Assembly (NCBI RefSeq): GCF_964059235.1 | Contig: NZ_OZ060452.1 | Location: 558,001 to 622,000 of the forward strand | Reading direction: 5' to 3' | DNA: 64,000 nt | Origin: Candidatus Tisiphia endosymbiont of Nedyus quadrimaculatus | GTDB lineage: Bacteria; Pseudomonadota; Alphaproteobacteria; Rickettsiales; Rickettsiaceae | Made by a program: the position numbers and the translations under genes | In this document: in pieces, positions 8,517 through 18,093 of the stretch | Numbering within the stretch: the stretch's first letter is position 1 | How the letters are laid out: the number at the start of each line of letters is the position of its first letter | The notes under the pieces: model-generated | The model's input: the letters and a program-made list of their open reading frames with translations, nothing else | Database searches by the model: none | What the model was told of the DNA's origin: nothing

Positions 8517-8615
8517 AAAGGTAAGATAGGCTTGTGCCTTATTTTCAAGCATATTGTCTTGGTATTTTATCTAACTTTACTATTGATAATTCCAATGCTT
8601 CTAAATTGCTAATTA

Positions 8616-8655
8616 AACCTGAATTCGATGTAACTTGTTACATCGAATTCAGGTT
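8616..8655. repeat. Perfect 40-bp palindrome
   Basis: Two 19-bp arms (AACCTGAATTCGATGTAAC and its complement) flank TT. The TTCGATGTAAC half recurs at 1654-1674, at about 7060 and at 8731, and related TTCGATATAAC arms occur at 44812-44888 and 19605-19640. It is a dispersed short palindrome; the cruciform or hairpin role is unknown. Confidence 0.7.
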
Positions 8656-8812
8656 AAGTTATTTTAGACCGCTACCTTCGCAGGGGTGACATCCGAAGGT
8701 GTAGGGAAGATATCGGGATTAAACCGATGTTTTATATCGAACTCAGGTTAATTTAGATAAAAATTGGTCTAGACAAAGTGGGTACTTTAGTGCAGAGGGA
8801 TGCTACATATAT

Positions 8813-9091
8813 ACTCGATGAAAATCAAGAATTGTGTTGTCATCTTCAGGGATCGTAGGTAGCCACGTACTAAATGTCACACTACTGGACAAAAAATGGT
8901 TGAAAAAGTACAAAAATTGTTATCTGCTCAGACTAAATTTGAGCAATTATTACCCCAAAAAATAACATTTTGTACTTAAACTAATATAGTTGTTTTAACC
9001 ATTTTTCATTTTTGTCCAGTAGTGTGACTAAATGTACGCTTCGCTCACTCGCCCCTCATTTTCAAATCCAATTCGTAGGATCATTCGAGTA
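8813..9091. repeat. MITE family C, copy 1, interrupted by MITE G
   Basis: It begins TACTCGATGAAAATC within TATATACTC and ends ...GGATCATTCGAGTA followed by TA. The middle carries CACGTACTAAATGTACGCTTCGCTCACTCG. The copy is split at ACTAAATGT by the 149-bp element at 8878-9026. Family C seems to target TA dinucleotides; see the clean case at 57928-58067. Confidence 0.65.
8878..9026. repeat. MITE family G (149 bp) with 9-bp target duplication
   Basis: Perfect 18-bp terminal inverted repeats CACACTACTGGACAAAAA, with imperfect extension (about 38 bases). The element is flanked by the perfect direct repeat ACTAAATGT (8869-8877 and 9027-9035), which is single in other family C copies. No ORF. A parent transposase for this terminus is not in the window. 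Confidence 0.85.
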
Positions 9092-9189
9092 TACACGTAA
9101 CAAAACCTTGCTTGCAAGGACAGCCCCTGCAGGAATGTTGAACTAGGATATAATACCCCTATATTCAACAGAGCATGTGCAATTATGTT

Positions 9190-9480
9190 TTACTTGGTTT
9201 TTGTTTGGGTATTTTGATCAGTCTGTCGATCTAGCTGTTGATTTGACTGTTCTTGTTTCAAAAGCTTACTTTTCTCCTCTATTGAGTTAAGAAAAAAATA
9301 AGTAAACGTTAGAAACCCAACCAAAAGTGGGATAACAACAAATATAATTGCCTTTAATTTTCTAGCTGATTCTTCACGATCCAAGCGGTTTTCTCTTTCT
9401 TCTTCTGTTTCTTCAATCTTTTCTGTTTCAACATTTAATTCGTTAGCAATAATTTCTGAATCTAAATTGTCTTTTAACAT
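9190..9480 (-). CDS. Small charged single-pass membrane protein, unknown
   Basis: 96 aa. Residues 1-45 are acidic and charged (EELNVETEKIEETEEERENRLDREE), then comes one transmembrane helix (AIIFVVIPLLVGFLTFTYFFL) and a polar Gln/Thr/Lys-rich tail (QSNQQLDRQTDQNTQTKTK). The layout suggests a bitopic protein with a coiled-coil-prone N-terminus. It lies 150 bases downstream of nuoM on the same strand. I do not recognise a family. Composition matches the local AT-rich genes, so it is probably a real rickettsial protein. Confidence 0.6.
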   Translation of the reverse strand: MLKDNLDSEIIANELNVETEKIEETEEERENRLDREESARKLKAIIFVVIPLLVGFLTFTYFFLNSIEEKSKLLKQEQSNQQLDRQTDQNTQTKTK

Positions 9481-9634
9481 TTGTATAACCTATTAATTCT
9501 ATAGTTAAGAAGATTTTTAATCGAGCCTAGCATAGTTGTTTGAGTCTTACAAGTAATAATATAAAATTAATTTATAAATATCTAAAAAAATCGTTAAATC
9601 ATTAGAATAATAATAATTAAGTTAATTTAAGTAA

Positions 9635-11146
9635 TTATTTTACAACATCAGGTATTTGTGATAAGATTTTATGAGTTGATAAATCCAGTATGTTCATAAT
9701 TGTATTTGGCAACAAACCTAAATAAATTATTGCTACACAAAGCGGCATAATTGCTAGTATCTCATAGAGATATAGATCTTTAAAACTTACAACCTGGTTA
9801 TTAGTAATCTGTCCTAGCATTACTTCCTTATAAAGTTTTAGCATATAAACAGCTCCAAGAATAATGCCAACACTACTTATAATAGCTGCTACTGCATTAG
9901 CTTGATAAATACCTACCAAACTTAAAAATTCTCCTATAAAACCGCTAGTACCTGGTAAACCTATAGAGCCAAGCATAGCAATCATGAAAAAGGTGGCGAG
10001 TATTGGCATTTTATTTGCCACTCCACCATATTTGTCTATCTCCTTAGTATGCAATCTATCGTACAAAGTACCAATTATCAAAAACAAAGCAGATGCCACA
10101 GTGCCATGACTAATCATTTGATATACGGCTCCCTTAATCCCAGCTTCTGTTAAGCTAAAAATTCCTCCAGTCACATAGCCCATATGAGCTATCGATGAAT
10201 AAGCTATCATCTTTTTCATGTCTCTTTGAGTCAGTGCTACTAGTGAACCATATATTACAGCAAAAATACTCAGCACTAATACATAAAATGCAAATTCTTT
10301 TGATATATTTGGAAACATTGGTAATGATACACGTAAAAACCCATATGCTCCAAGTTTTAACAATATACCAGCCAAAATGACAGATCCAGCAGTTGGTGCT
10401 TGTACGTGTGCATCAGGAAGCCACGTATGGAACGGTAGCATAGGAACTTTCACTGCGAAGGCTATAAAGATTGCCCACCATAAAACTCTCTGCACCGGTA
10501 ATGTTAATGAAGGTACTAATTCGTTTAGATCAAGCATATTAAAACTATGAACTTGGCTATAAATATATATGAGTGACAATAAGAAAAATACCGACCCCAA
10601 AAAAGTATAGAGGAAGAATTTTACGGCAGCATAAACTTTATTTTCACCTCCCCAAACTCCTATAATTATATACATAGGGATCAATATTACTTCAAAAAAT
10701 AAGTAAAATAATAGTAAATTCATTGAGCAAAAAGCCCCAATGCAAAAAGACTCAATTAATAAAAAACAAAATAAGAATTCTTTGATATATTTTTTGACGG
10801 TAAATAAGCTAGCTATAATACAGATAAGGGTTAAAAAGCTTGTCAGAACAACAAAAAATATTGAGATTCCGTCAACTCCAATGTGGAATTCAAGACCTAT
10901 AGATTGAATCCAACTATAGCATTCTACAAACTGATAAAGTTTTGATGTATTATCAAATTGAACTAATAAATAAATAGTAGATATTAGGGTTAGGATAGAG
11001 CTTAAAACTGCGACATACATCGCATAAACTTGCTTATTTTTAGCTTGCTTATTTACTGACCTACTGTGGTTGATAAATAGCAGAATATATAATGCACTTA
11101 CTAAAGGCAAAAAAATACTTATTGATAAGATTGGTAACCCGGACAT
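9635..11146 (-). CDS. nuoM: NADH-quinone oxidoreductase subunit M
   Basis: 503 aa, about 14 transmembrane helices, a proton-pumping antiporter-like subunit of complex I. Recognisable stretches are EFHIGVDGISIFFVVLTSFL, LLFYLFFEVILIPMYIIIGVWGG (with the conserved membrane Glu), KVPMLPFHTWLPDAHVQAPTAGSVILAGILLKLGAYGFLR, and MKKMIAYSSIAHMGYVTGGIFSLTEAGIKGAVYQMISHG. It starts at ATG 11146 with MSGLPILSISIFLPLVSAL. It is separated from nuoIJKL (21425-24765) by about 10 kb and lies on the opposite strand, so the nuo genes are split here. The next gene upstream is gatA, 35 bases away. Confidence 0.95.
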   Translation of the reverse strand: MSGLPILSISIFLPLVSALYILLFINHSRSVNKQAKNKQVYAMYVAVLSSILTLISTIYLLVQFDNTSKLYQFVECYSWIQSIGLEFHIGVDGISIFFVVLTSFLTLICIIASLFTVKKYIKEFLFCFLLIESFCIGAFCSMNLLLFYLFFEVILIPMYIIIGVWGGENKVYAAVKFFLYTFLGSVFFLLSLIYIYSQVHSFNMLDLNELVPSLTLPVQRVLWWAIFIAFAVKVPMLPFHTWLPDAHVQAPTAGSVILAGILLKLGAYGFLRVSLPMFPNISKEFAFYVLVLSIFAVIYGSLVALTQRDMKKMIAYSSIAHMGYVTGGIFSLTEAGIKGAVYQMISHGTVASALFLIIGTLYDRLHTKEIDKYGGVANKMPILATFFMIAMLGSIGLPGTSGFIGEFLSLVGIYQANAVAAIISSVGIILGAVYMLKLYKEVMLGQITNNQVVSFKDLYLYEILAIMPLCVAIIYLGLLPNTIMNILDLSTHKILSQIPDVVK

Positions 11147-11181
11147 TTTAAGCTCTAATAATCAAATTAACACCGATAACT

Positions 11182-12669
11182 TTACCGTTTATTAGAATAT
11201 ACAAAACTAATATCTCTTGAACCACGCTCAATTGCTGCTGCTACCTTTAAAGTATTATATTCATCAAGGGCTTTTCCTATTACTTGCATGCCAAGAGGTA
11301 AACCCCTAGAAGATAATGCAGCAGGTACAGAGCAACAAGGAAGACCGGCAAGACTAGCTGGAATAGTAAATAAATCATTTAAATACATTGTCACAGGATT
11401 ATCTTGTTTCTCACCTAAGTTAAAAGCTTCGGATGGTGCAGATGGCAAAATTATTGCTTCAACTTGTGCAAAAGCTTTCTTGAAATCATCTGAAATCAAG
11501 CGTCTTATTTTTTGGGCTTTTAAGTAATAAGCATCCATAAAAACAGATGAAAGCAAATAAGTACCAATCATAATACGTCTTTTAACTTCAGCACCAAAGC
11601 CAGCAGTTCTTGTTTTTTCATACATTTCCTCAATGGATATTCCCTCATTTCCTACCCTGATTCCATATCTTATACCATCATATCTAGATAAATTAGATGA
11701 GGTTTCAGCAGGTGCTATAACGTAATATGCAGCTAGAGCATATTTAGAATAGGGTAATGAAATATCAATAATTTCTGCCCCATCATTTTTTAGAATATCA
11801 ATAGTATGCTGCCACATCTTAATAATATCCGGTTGTATACCATCTTGTTTCATAATATCAAATGGTACACCTATTTTCATGTTTTTTGCACTACTATTAC
11901 ATGCTGATCTTAGCTCTAGTATCTCAGAGTGTATAGAAGTAGAATCCTTTTCATCAAAACCAATTATGGCTTGTAGCATTAAAGCAGTATCTTCAACAGT
12001 TCTTGTAAGTACTCCAGCTTGGTCAAGCGAACTGGCAAAAGCAATCATACCATATCTAGAACAACGACCATATGTTGGTTTGAATCCGACAATCCCAGTA
12101 TAACTGGCAGGTTGGCGAACAGAACCTCCTGTATCACTTCCAAGAGCTGCCATAGCTAAAAAGCTACTGACAGCAGCTGACGAGCCTCCAGAAGATCCAC
12201 CAGGGACTACCGGAGTTGTAGGTGCATCTACCGCTTTCCAAGGGCTAATAACGTTACCAAAATAGCTAGTAATATTAGCCGATCCCATAGCAAACTCATC
12301 CATATTAGCCTTACCAAGCATTATTGTGCCGTGATCTCGAACATTTTTACTTACAGTAGATTCATATGTTGGTACAAAGTTGCTGAGTATTTTTGAGGCG
12401 GCAGTAGTTCGTACTCCTTTTGTACAAAAAAGATCTTTTACAGCAATAGGAATTCCTTCTAATGGTCTTGCTATTCCATTATGATAATTTTGATCAGCAA
12501 TTTTAGCTTGCTCTAAAGCAATATCTGTAGTTTCAGTAATATAAGCATTTAACTCTTTATGTTTATCCATTTCCTTAATATGTGCTTTAGTCAGCTCAAC
12601 ACACGAAAATTCTTTATTTTTTAAGGCTTTAACGGCTTGTGTAATGGTTAATTTTATAATTTCCGACAT
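11182..12669 (-). CDS. gatA: Glutamyl-tRNA(Gln)/aspartyl-tRNA(Asn) amidotransferase subunit A
   Basis: 495 aa amidase that releases ammonia from glutamine for transamidation of mischarged Glu-tRNA(Gln). The Ser-cisSer-Lys catalytic set is visible: Lys in [14 protein letters not shown], the glycine/serine loop [16 protein letters not shown], and the nucleophile region [28 protein letters not shown]. The [22 protein letters not shown] block is also conserved. Start ATG 12669 lies 3 bases after the gatC stop, so the two genes are co-transcribed; gatB is not in the window. Confidence 0.96.
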   Translation of the reverse strand: MSEIIKLTITQAVKALKNKEFSCVELTKAHIKEMDKHKELNAYITETTDIALEQAKIADQNYHNGIARPLEGIPIAVKDLFCTKGVRTTAASKILSNFVPTYESTVSKNVRDHGTIMLGKANMDEFAMGSANITSYFGNVISPWKAVDAPTTPVVPGGSSGGSSAAVSSFLAMAALGSDTGGSVRQPASYTGIVGFKPTYGRCSRYGMIAFASSLDQAGVLTRTVEDTALMLQAIIGFDEKDSTSIHSEILELRSACNSSAKNMKIGVPFDIMKQDGIQPDIIKMWQHTIDILKNDGAEIIDISLPYSKYALAAYYVIAPAETSSNLSRYDGIRYGIRVGNEGISIEEMYEKTRTAGFGAEVKRRIMIGTYLLSSVFMDAYYLKAQKIRRLISDDFKKAFAQVEAIILPSAPSEAFNLGEKQDNPVTMYLNDLFTIPASLAGLPCCSVPAALSSRGLPLGMQVIGKALDEYNTLKVAAAIERGSRDISFVYSNKR

Positions 12670-12672
12670 ATG

Positions 12673-12975
12673 TTACTCTACTACTTTTGGGACAACAAAA
12701 CATTTTACTTCTTTGGCAAGTTCTGCCTTATCATTAGGCACATTAGCAAATAATTCATCAGAAATGTCACCATACAATACTTGGTCTTTTCGCATTCTTT
12801 GGTGCATATCACAAACAGAAGTAAGTGGTTCAATGTTACTACAGTCTACATCGTTTAAAATGTCGATCATATTCATCATCTCAGTTAATTGATAGGCAAA
12901 ACTGCTTATCTCTTCTTGGGTAAAATTAAACCTAGCAAGTTTTGCTATTTTTTGCACTTCTTCATTCGTAATCAT
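12673..12975 (-). CDS. gatC: Amidotransferase subunit C
   Basis: 100 aa, the small GatC subunit that stabilises GatA and belts GatA to GatB. It begins MITNEEVQKIAKLARFNFTQEEISSFAYQLTEMMNMIDILNDVDCSNIEPLTSV, the standard GatC pattern of two helices and the E-P-L/T-V segment, and ends ...VPKVVE. It directly precedes gatA. A 135-base gap separates it from frr upstream. Confidence 0.94.
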   Translation of the reverse strand: MITNEEVQKIAKLARFNFTQEEISSFAYQLTEMMNMIDILNDVDCSNIEPLTSVCDMHQRMRKDQVLYGDISDELFANVPNDKAELAKEVKCFVVPKVVE

Positions 12976-13110
12976 TTATATACCTTAAATATTTATAGTA
13001 ATTATAGCATGAAATATGTTTGCACTAATAATTTATGGCTATTTTATGAAAAAATATACCTAAGTCATTTAGGTGGCATCTCTTTGAGGAATGACACTTC
13101 TTTTTAGACT

Positions 13111-13671
13111 TCAAATAGTCAATATTTCTTGTTCTTTTTGTTTAACATGCAAGTCCACTTTATTACTATACTCATCAGTTAATTTTTGGATTTCTTCTGA
13201 TAGGTTATGTTGTTCATCTTCAGTTATGATACTGTTTTTTTCTAACTTTTTTAAATCTTCATTACCATCCCTTCTTATATTACGCAAGGCAATTTTAGTA
13301 TTCTCTCCATATTTGTGAGCAAACTTAACAAGCTCTTTGCGGCGTTCTTCAGTAAGTAGCGGTATTGTGATTCTTATTAGCTGTCCATCTGATGATGGGT
13401 TTAGACCCAAATTTGTATCCACAATAGCTTTTTCTACAAATTTTACTATAGATTTATCCCACACCTGTACAGTAATAGTCCGTGCATCTGGAGTTGAAAG
13501 ACTTGCTACTTGCGACAATGGTACTTTATCTCCATAGGCTTCAACCAATACAGGGTCAAGTAAGTTAACTGAAGCTCGACTAGTCCTGAGTCCTTTAAGT
13601 TCGTGATCTAATACCCTTATCGAACTATCCATTTTTGATTGTAATTCTTTGCGTATAGTTGCTTTATCCAT
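13111..13671 (-). CDS. frr: Ribosome recycling factor
   Basis: 186 aa, full-length RRF. Together with EF-G it splits the post-termination ribosome. The three-helix bundle is represented by [53 protein letters not shown] and by [42 protein letters not shown] near the C-terminus. It is three bases downstream of pyrH, the usual pyrH-frr pair, and is probably translated from the same messenger. Confidence 0.97.
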   Translation of the reverse strand: MDKATIRKELQSKMDSSIRVLDHELKGLRTSRASVNLLDPVLVEAYGDKVPLSQVASLSTPDARTITVQVWDKSIVKFVEKAIVDTNLGLNPSSDGQLIRITIPLLTEERRKELVKFAHKYGENTKIALRNIRRDGNEDLKKLEKNSIITEDEQHNLSEEIQKLTDEYSNKVDLHVKQKEQEILTI

Positions 13672-13674
13672 ACT

Positions 13675-14394
13675 TTACTCACCTTCTTGAATTTTTGTAT
13701 ATTCACCTTTTCCTTGCAGTACTTTTGCAAAATTACCTTTCTCTTTAATGGAAAATACCTTAATTGGCAAGTTGTTTTCTCTAGCCACAGCAATAGCAGC
13801 AATATCCATAACTTGTAAATTGTCTTTTAAAAGATTAGTATAGCTTATAGTAGAATACTTCACTGCATTAAGATTCTTTGTCGGATCTGCATCATATACA
13901 CCATTAACCTTAGTGCCTTTTAGTAATAAATCACAGCTCATTTCAATTGCTCTTAAAACAGCTGCACTATCAGTAGTACAAAATGGATTACCAGTACCGC
14001 CGGCAAAAATTACTACTCTACCTTTTTCTATATGTTTTTTTGCTTTACGACGTATATAAGGCTCACAAACGCTCATCATAGGGATTGCAGAAAGGACTCT
14101 AGTATGAACACCCAAACTTTCCATAATATTTTGTAGAGTAAGTGCGTTTATTACCGTGCCAAGCATGCCAATATAATCACCAGCAGCTCTTTCCATGCCA
14201 AATAAGACATCAGTGCCACGATAAATATTGCCACCGCCGACGACCACACATACTTCTATCCCAAGATCAATTGCTTCCTTTATATCTTCAGCAATTCCTA
14301 GGATTATAGAGTATTCATGACCAAATTGTTTGTTGCCCATTAAGGCTTCGCCAGAAACTTTTAACAGGACTCGTTTATATTGCAAAGAGGACAT
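13675..14394 (-). CDS. pyrH: Uridylate kinase
   Basis: 239 aa, bacterial UMP kinase of the amino-acid-kinase fold, making UDP from UMP and ATP. Motifs: [15 protein letters not shown] (N-terminal Lys), [59 protein letters not shown] and [17 protein letters not shown]. Start ATG 14394 gives [18 protein letters not shown]. It heads the pyrH-frr unit. Confidence 0.97.
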   Translation of the reverse strand: MSSLQYKRVLLKVSGEALMGNKQFGHEYSIILGIAEDIKEAIDLGIEVCVVVGGGNIYRGTDVLFGMERAAGDYIGMLGTVINALTLQNIMESLGVHTRVLSAIPMMSVCEPYIRRKAKKHIEKGRVVIFAGGTGNPFCTTDSAAVLRAIEMSCDLLLKGTKVNGVYDADPTKNLNAVKYSTISYTNLLKDNLQVMDIAAIAVARENNLPIKVFSIKEKGNFAKVLQGKGEYTKIQEGE

Positions 14395-14480
14395 AAATTA
14401 AACTCCTATTTTTAGATCCCTACGAAAGCAGGGATTGTAAAATGACACTACCTTTGTTGTGTTGAACTTAGGTTACTTAA

Positions 14481-14690
14481 ACTCGATAATCAAGTTTTTT
14501 CTAAGGCATACAATTCATGGTAGTTTATGTCATCCGAGCTGCGGCTGGGATCTCAAAAACCTTTACGTCTAAGGTGTTTTTGTATTTTTAGATTCCCACC
14601 GTTGCTGAGAATGACATCTTCTCGACTTCTTTTTATGACTTTTAAACTGCCATGAATTATATAACTCAATAAAAACTTGATTATCGAGTT
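14481..14690. repeat. MITE-like element, family A (copy 2)
   Basis: Perfect terminal repeats ACTCGATAATCAAGTTTTTT (14481-14500) and its near complement (14671-14690). Between them are the inner arms TACAATTCATGGTAGTTTATGTCATCC and its counterpart (ATGACATC...ACTGCCATGAATTATA), with a divergent core (CGAGCTGCGGCTGGGATC, CCACCGTTGCTGAGAATGACA). It lies just upstream of pyrH. The short frame at 14553-14753 inside it is not a gene. Confidence 0.75.
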
Positions 14691-14774
14691 AAACTTGCAT
14701 ACTTGGTGAACACTAGTAACTACTAAAATTAGTTGAAGTATTATTTTTGTCAAGTATTATAACCTTTAATTCAG

Positions 14775-14935
14775 CAATTATGAAGAGAGTTCTTGCATAA
14801 TTCTACTTCTGCTGGTAATTTATTCGTGTTCCCGGTACTCTGCTCCTCACATACATTTGAGTACGCTGTGGGTCGAAGTTCTGTGACTTCTTTAAATCCT
14901 TGTGCATAAGCGAATTCTGCAAGAACTCTCATTAA
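14775..14935 (-). repeat. RPE-1-like Rickettsia palindromic element (copy 1, tyrS upstream)
   Basis: Read on the minus strand it gives the RPE-1 type pattern ...[13 protein letters not shown]..., ending with the TGNTNKLPAEVE-like segment (the CAGCAGAAG part at about 14804). The same unit occurs at 16207-16352 with FAYAEEFKEATERRTAA and STGSTNKLPAEVE, the hallmark of RPE-1 (EFKGDTERRTA...STGSTYKLP). Flanks are GAGAGTTCTTGCA...TGCAAGAACTCTC, a terminal inverted repeat. Both copies point the same way and bracket tyrS. Confidence 0.7.
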
Positions 14936-14952
14936 AAAAATTAGTTTTAAAA

Positions 14953-16191
14953 ATGTTTATTAAAAATTTTGATAGTAAAGGTTTTCTATATCAATGTACT
15001 GATTTAGAAAAACTAACAGAGCTAATGAAAAACAGCAAAATCTCTGCTTATATTGGTTTTGATTGTACAGCACAATCTTTACATGTAGGTAGTCTGATGC
15101 AAATTATGATACTGCGTTTATTGCAACAATATGGTCATAAGCCAATAGTACTCCTAGGAGGGGCAACTAGTAAAATTGGTGATCCTACCGGTAAAGATGA
15201 GGCAAGGAAATCTTTAGCAAAAGAAGAAATTGCCAAAAATGCTGAAGGTATAAAAAAATCATTATCAAAATTTATTAAATTTGGTACTGGGGAAAATGAT
15301 GCAATATTAGTTGATAATTCAAATTGGCTAGAATCGTTAAATTACTTAGATTTTCTTCGCAATTTTGGTAGTTTTTTTTCTGTGAATCGTATGTTATCTA
15401 TGGACTCTGTAAAATTACGTTTAGAGAGAGAGCAACATATGAGTTTCTTAGAATTTAATTATATGTTGCTACAAGCCTACGATTTTTATCATTTAAATAA
15501 ACTATATGGTTGTTCTTTACAAATAGGTGGTAGCGACCAGTGGGGTAATATAGTAATGGGCGTCGATTTTACAAGGAAACTAACAGGTAATGAAGTCTTT
15601 GGTATGACTACGCCCTTACTAACAACTGCTTCTGGCAACAAAATGGGCAAGTCTATTGGTGGAGCTGTGTGGCTAAATGAGGATATGTTAAGCCCGTACG
15701 ATTATTATCAATATTGGCGGAATTGTGAAGATCAAGATGTAGTCAAGTTCGCAAAATTATATAGTGAGTTAGGGGAAGATGCCATGCAAGAGTTTATCTT
15801 ACTTAGTGCCTCTGATATTAATAGTGCCAAAAAGCAATTAGCCTTTAATTTAACCAAACTTTGTCATGGTGAAGAGGCAGCTATGACAGCTTTAGAAACA
15901 GCTAGCAAGGTTTTTGAACAAGGAGAAATTGACACAAATTTACCAACTGTTTATGTAGAGCAGGGGAGGTTAGCTCTAGGTATTCCAGCATATGAATTAC
16001 TTTATGAAGCAGGTCTTGCTAAATCAAAATCCGAAGGGCGTCGGTTGATTAGAGGGGCTGGAGCAAAAATCAATAATCAATTAATCCAAGACGAAAACAT
16101 GGTTATTGACTTGACCTTTATGCAGGATAACCAGCTTATTAAGATCTCTGCAGGTAAGAAAAAACATGTGTTGATCAGGTTGATACAATAG
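14953..16191 (+). CDS. tyrS: Tyrosyl-tRNA synthetase
   Basis: 412 aa from ATG 14953 ([17 protein letters not shown]). An in-frame ATG at 14902 would add 17 residues encoded by the palindromic element, so the downstream start is preferred. A class I synthetase: the HIGH-type motif [12 protein letters not shown] (near residue 50), substrate pocket residues in [14 protein letters not shown]-like text, [16 protein letters not shown], and the KMSKS-type loop [13 protein letters not shown]. The C-terminal S4-like RNA-binding domain ([30 protein letters not shown]-like) is intact. It charges tRNA(Tyr) in the cytosol. Confidence 0.95.
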   Translation: MFIKNFDSKGFLYQCTDLEKLTELMKNSKISAYIGFDCTAQSLHVGSLMQIMILRLLQQYGHKPIVLLGGATSKIGDPTGKDEARKSLAKEEIAKNAEGIKKSLSKFIKFGTGENDAILVDNSNWLESLNYLDFLRNFGSFFSVNRMLSMDSVKLRLEREQHMSFLEFNYMLLQAYDFYHLNKLYGCSLQIGGSDQWGNIVMGVDFTRKLTGNEVFGMTTPLLTTASGNKMGKSIGGAVWLNEDMLSPYDYYQYWRNCEDQDVVKFAKLYSELGEDAMQEFILLSASDINSAKKQLAFNLTKLCHGEEAAMTALETASKVFEQGEIDTNLPTVYVEQGRLALGIPAYELLYEAGLAKSKSEGRRLIRGAGAKINNQLIQDENMVIDLTFMQDNQLIKISAGKKKHVLIRLIQ

Positions 16192-16206
16192 TGAGCTAAA
16201 AAATAG

Positions 16207-16352
16207 ATATCTTTCGACACTCTACTTCTGCTGGTAATTTATTCGTGCTCCCGGTACTCTGCTTCTCACACACATCATCGTCTGCTGCGGTTCTGCGTTC
16301 CGTGGCTTCTTTAAATTCCTCAGCATAAGCGAATTATGCAAGAAGTCTAGTA
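16207..16352 (-). repeat. RPE-1-like Rickettsia palindromic element (copy 2, tyrS downstream)
   Basis: On the minus strand it translates as FAYAEEFKEATERRTAADD...VCEKQSTGSTNKLPAEVE, which matches the peptide pattern of Rickettsia palindromic element 1. The ends ACACTCTACTTCTGCTGG and the GCATAAGCGAATTATGCA hairpin are shared with the copy at 14775-14935. It lies 20 bases after the tyrS stop and outside any gene. Confidence 0.75.
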
Positions 16353-16485
16353 GTAAAAACAACCCCTGCGAAAGTAGCTTCCTATTACCCACATCTCTAG
16401 ATTTGTGGGACGTCGGTAACTTCAAAGTATAAAGTATTAAAAAGATTAATAGTTACTAAATAATACGATATATACAATTCGACTT

Positions 16486-17793
16486 TCAAGCTGTTGGATT
16501 ATCTAAGCTAAAAACCTTTTTATTATCATCATAGGAGAAGATTTCTGCATATCTTCCTAAACCTATTATAGACTTTAAAGTTATAGTGGCATCTTCACTA
16601 GATAATGTATCCTCAAGCTGTGTCTTAAAACGCGAAAGAGGTGCTTTATGATCTAAACGTTGATGTAAAATTTCACAGATGTAGGATGCAAGAGGAATAT
16701 TGTCAAGTAAATGCTGAGCAAGCATTTTTTTTCTATCTTCTAAACTACTTGTGAAAAAAAGCTTGCCATGTTTATTTAATTTTATACTCTCAGAAGTAAC
16801 ATTAGCAAAATTTAATATTTGTAAAGCTCCAACAATATGTAAAATTTCCTCCATATTGTTAATGTGAAAAATCTTAGATAATTCTGATAAATTTGCAGAA
16901 CCTTTATATGGCAATGCAGAAAGTGCCTCAATGCTACCGATCAGTTCAGTTACCGACAAATGAATTTTTTGATCGATGTTGCCAACAATAGCTTTCTGTT
17001 TATTACTAATAGGCAAAGGTGGTTTTTCATAGGCTGATACCATGAGAGCATAAATTTTATCTACCACAGTACGAAATTCCATATTTTGAACATCACGTGA
17101 ACGAGGGAGGGTAATTGCTAATTCTGATACAATACGCCCAGGATTAGATGAAAGTATTAACACTTTGTCAGCCATAGTTACTGCTTCTTCAATCGAATGA
17201 GTCACCAGTACCACCGACTGCATTTGAGTTTTTCCACTACTCCACAGATCAAGAAAATCATTCTTTAAGGTATTAGCCGTTAGAACATCAAGAGCGGAAA
17301 AAGCTTCATCCATAAGTAAAATTTCTGGTCTGAGAACTAATGCTCTAGCAAAACCTACTCGTTGCTTCATACCACCTGATAATTCTTTTGGGTATGCTGA
17401 CTCAAAACCATCAAGTCCTATCATATCTATGGCCTCTAATGCACGCTTGCGACGTTCATATTCAGAAATATTGAAACTTTTTAAACCTAGCTCAACATTC
17501 TCAAAAACAGTCAACCATGGAAAAAGTGCAAATGTTTGGAAAATCATACTAATATCGCAACGATCACGAAAAGCAGGTTTTTTATTTAGTATTACTTTAC
17601 CTTTAACTGGTTTTGCAAAACCTGCGATAATTCTTAGTAATGTTGATTTTCCAGATCCAGATTTTCCCAGTATCGCAACTATCTCATTAGGTTTTAGTTT
17701 TAGAGTAACATTATCTAGTATCTTGTGCGTACTATGATCATCTTTTGTAAAACTTTGTGTAATTGATACTAATTCAAGTAAATTATTATTCAT
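16486..17793 (-). CDS. ABC transporter ATP-binding protein (nitrate/sulfonate/taurine type) with C-terminal AAA-associated domain
   Basis: 435 aa. The N-terminal ABC ATPase of NrtD/SsuB type has Walker [17 protein letters not shown] (about 42-57), the Q-loop in [14 protein letters not shown], signature [15 protein letters not shown], Walker [13 protein letters not shown] and the H-loop [10 protein letters not shown]. Residues about 275-430 form the extra C-terminal domain found on some nitrate/sulfonate ABC ATPases (AAA-associated C). No permease or binding protein is adjacent: its upstream side is occupied by the family B repeat and IS110 element. Substrate unknown. Confidence 0.85.
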   Translation of the reverse strand: MNNNLLELVSITQSFTKDDHSTHKILDNVTLKLKPNEIVAILGKSGSGKSTLLRIIAGFAKPVKGKVILNKKPAFRDRCDISMIFQTFALFPWLTVFENVELGLKSFNISEYERRKRALEAIDMIGLDGFESAYPKELSGGMKQRVGFARALVLRPEILLMDEAFSALDVLTANTLKNDFLDLWSSGKTQMQSVVLVTHSIEEAVTMADKVLILSSNPGRIVSELAITLPRSRDVQNMEFRTVVDKIYALMVSAYEKPPLPISNKQKAIVGNIDQKIHLSVTELIGSIEALSALPYKGSANLSELSKIFHINNMEEILHIVGALQILNFANVTSESIKLNKHGKLFFTSSLEDRKKMLAQHLLDNIPLASYICEILHQRLDHKAPLSRFKTQLEDTLSSEDATITLKSIIGLGRYAEIFSYDDNKKVFSLDNPTA

Positions 17794-18093
17794 AGGTCTT
17801 ACTCTTTTTGTAAAATGGTCAACTTATTTGCTGCAGTATATGCAGGGTAATTTAAAAGTCACAATCGTTAGTTGCTATAGATACAAATTTAACCACTACC
17901 GATGTCATCCCTGCTTCGGTGCGGGATCTATATTACTTAATAGTCTTTCAGGCTTATTTTTTTTAGATTCCCGCCGTTGCTAAGAATGATGGTATGGACG
18001 AGTAAGTAAAAGAAACTTTACTTACTACCGTGATCACGAATATAATTCGGTCACATAATTATACTATTTAATAATTAAAAAGGAGTCCATACC

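Noticed and set aside
14902-14952. N-terminal extension of TyrS
   Set aside because: The 17 residues come from the palindromic element end; the family start is at 14953. Kept only as a note because it is in frame.
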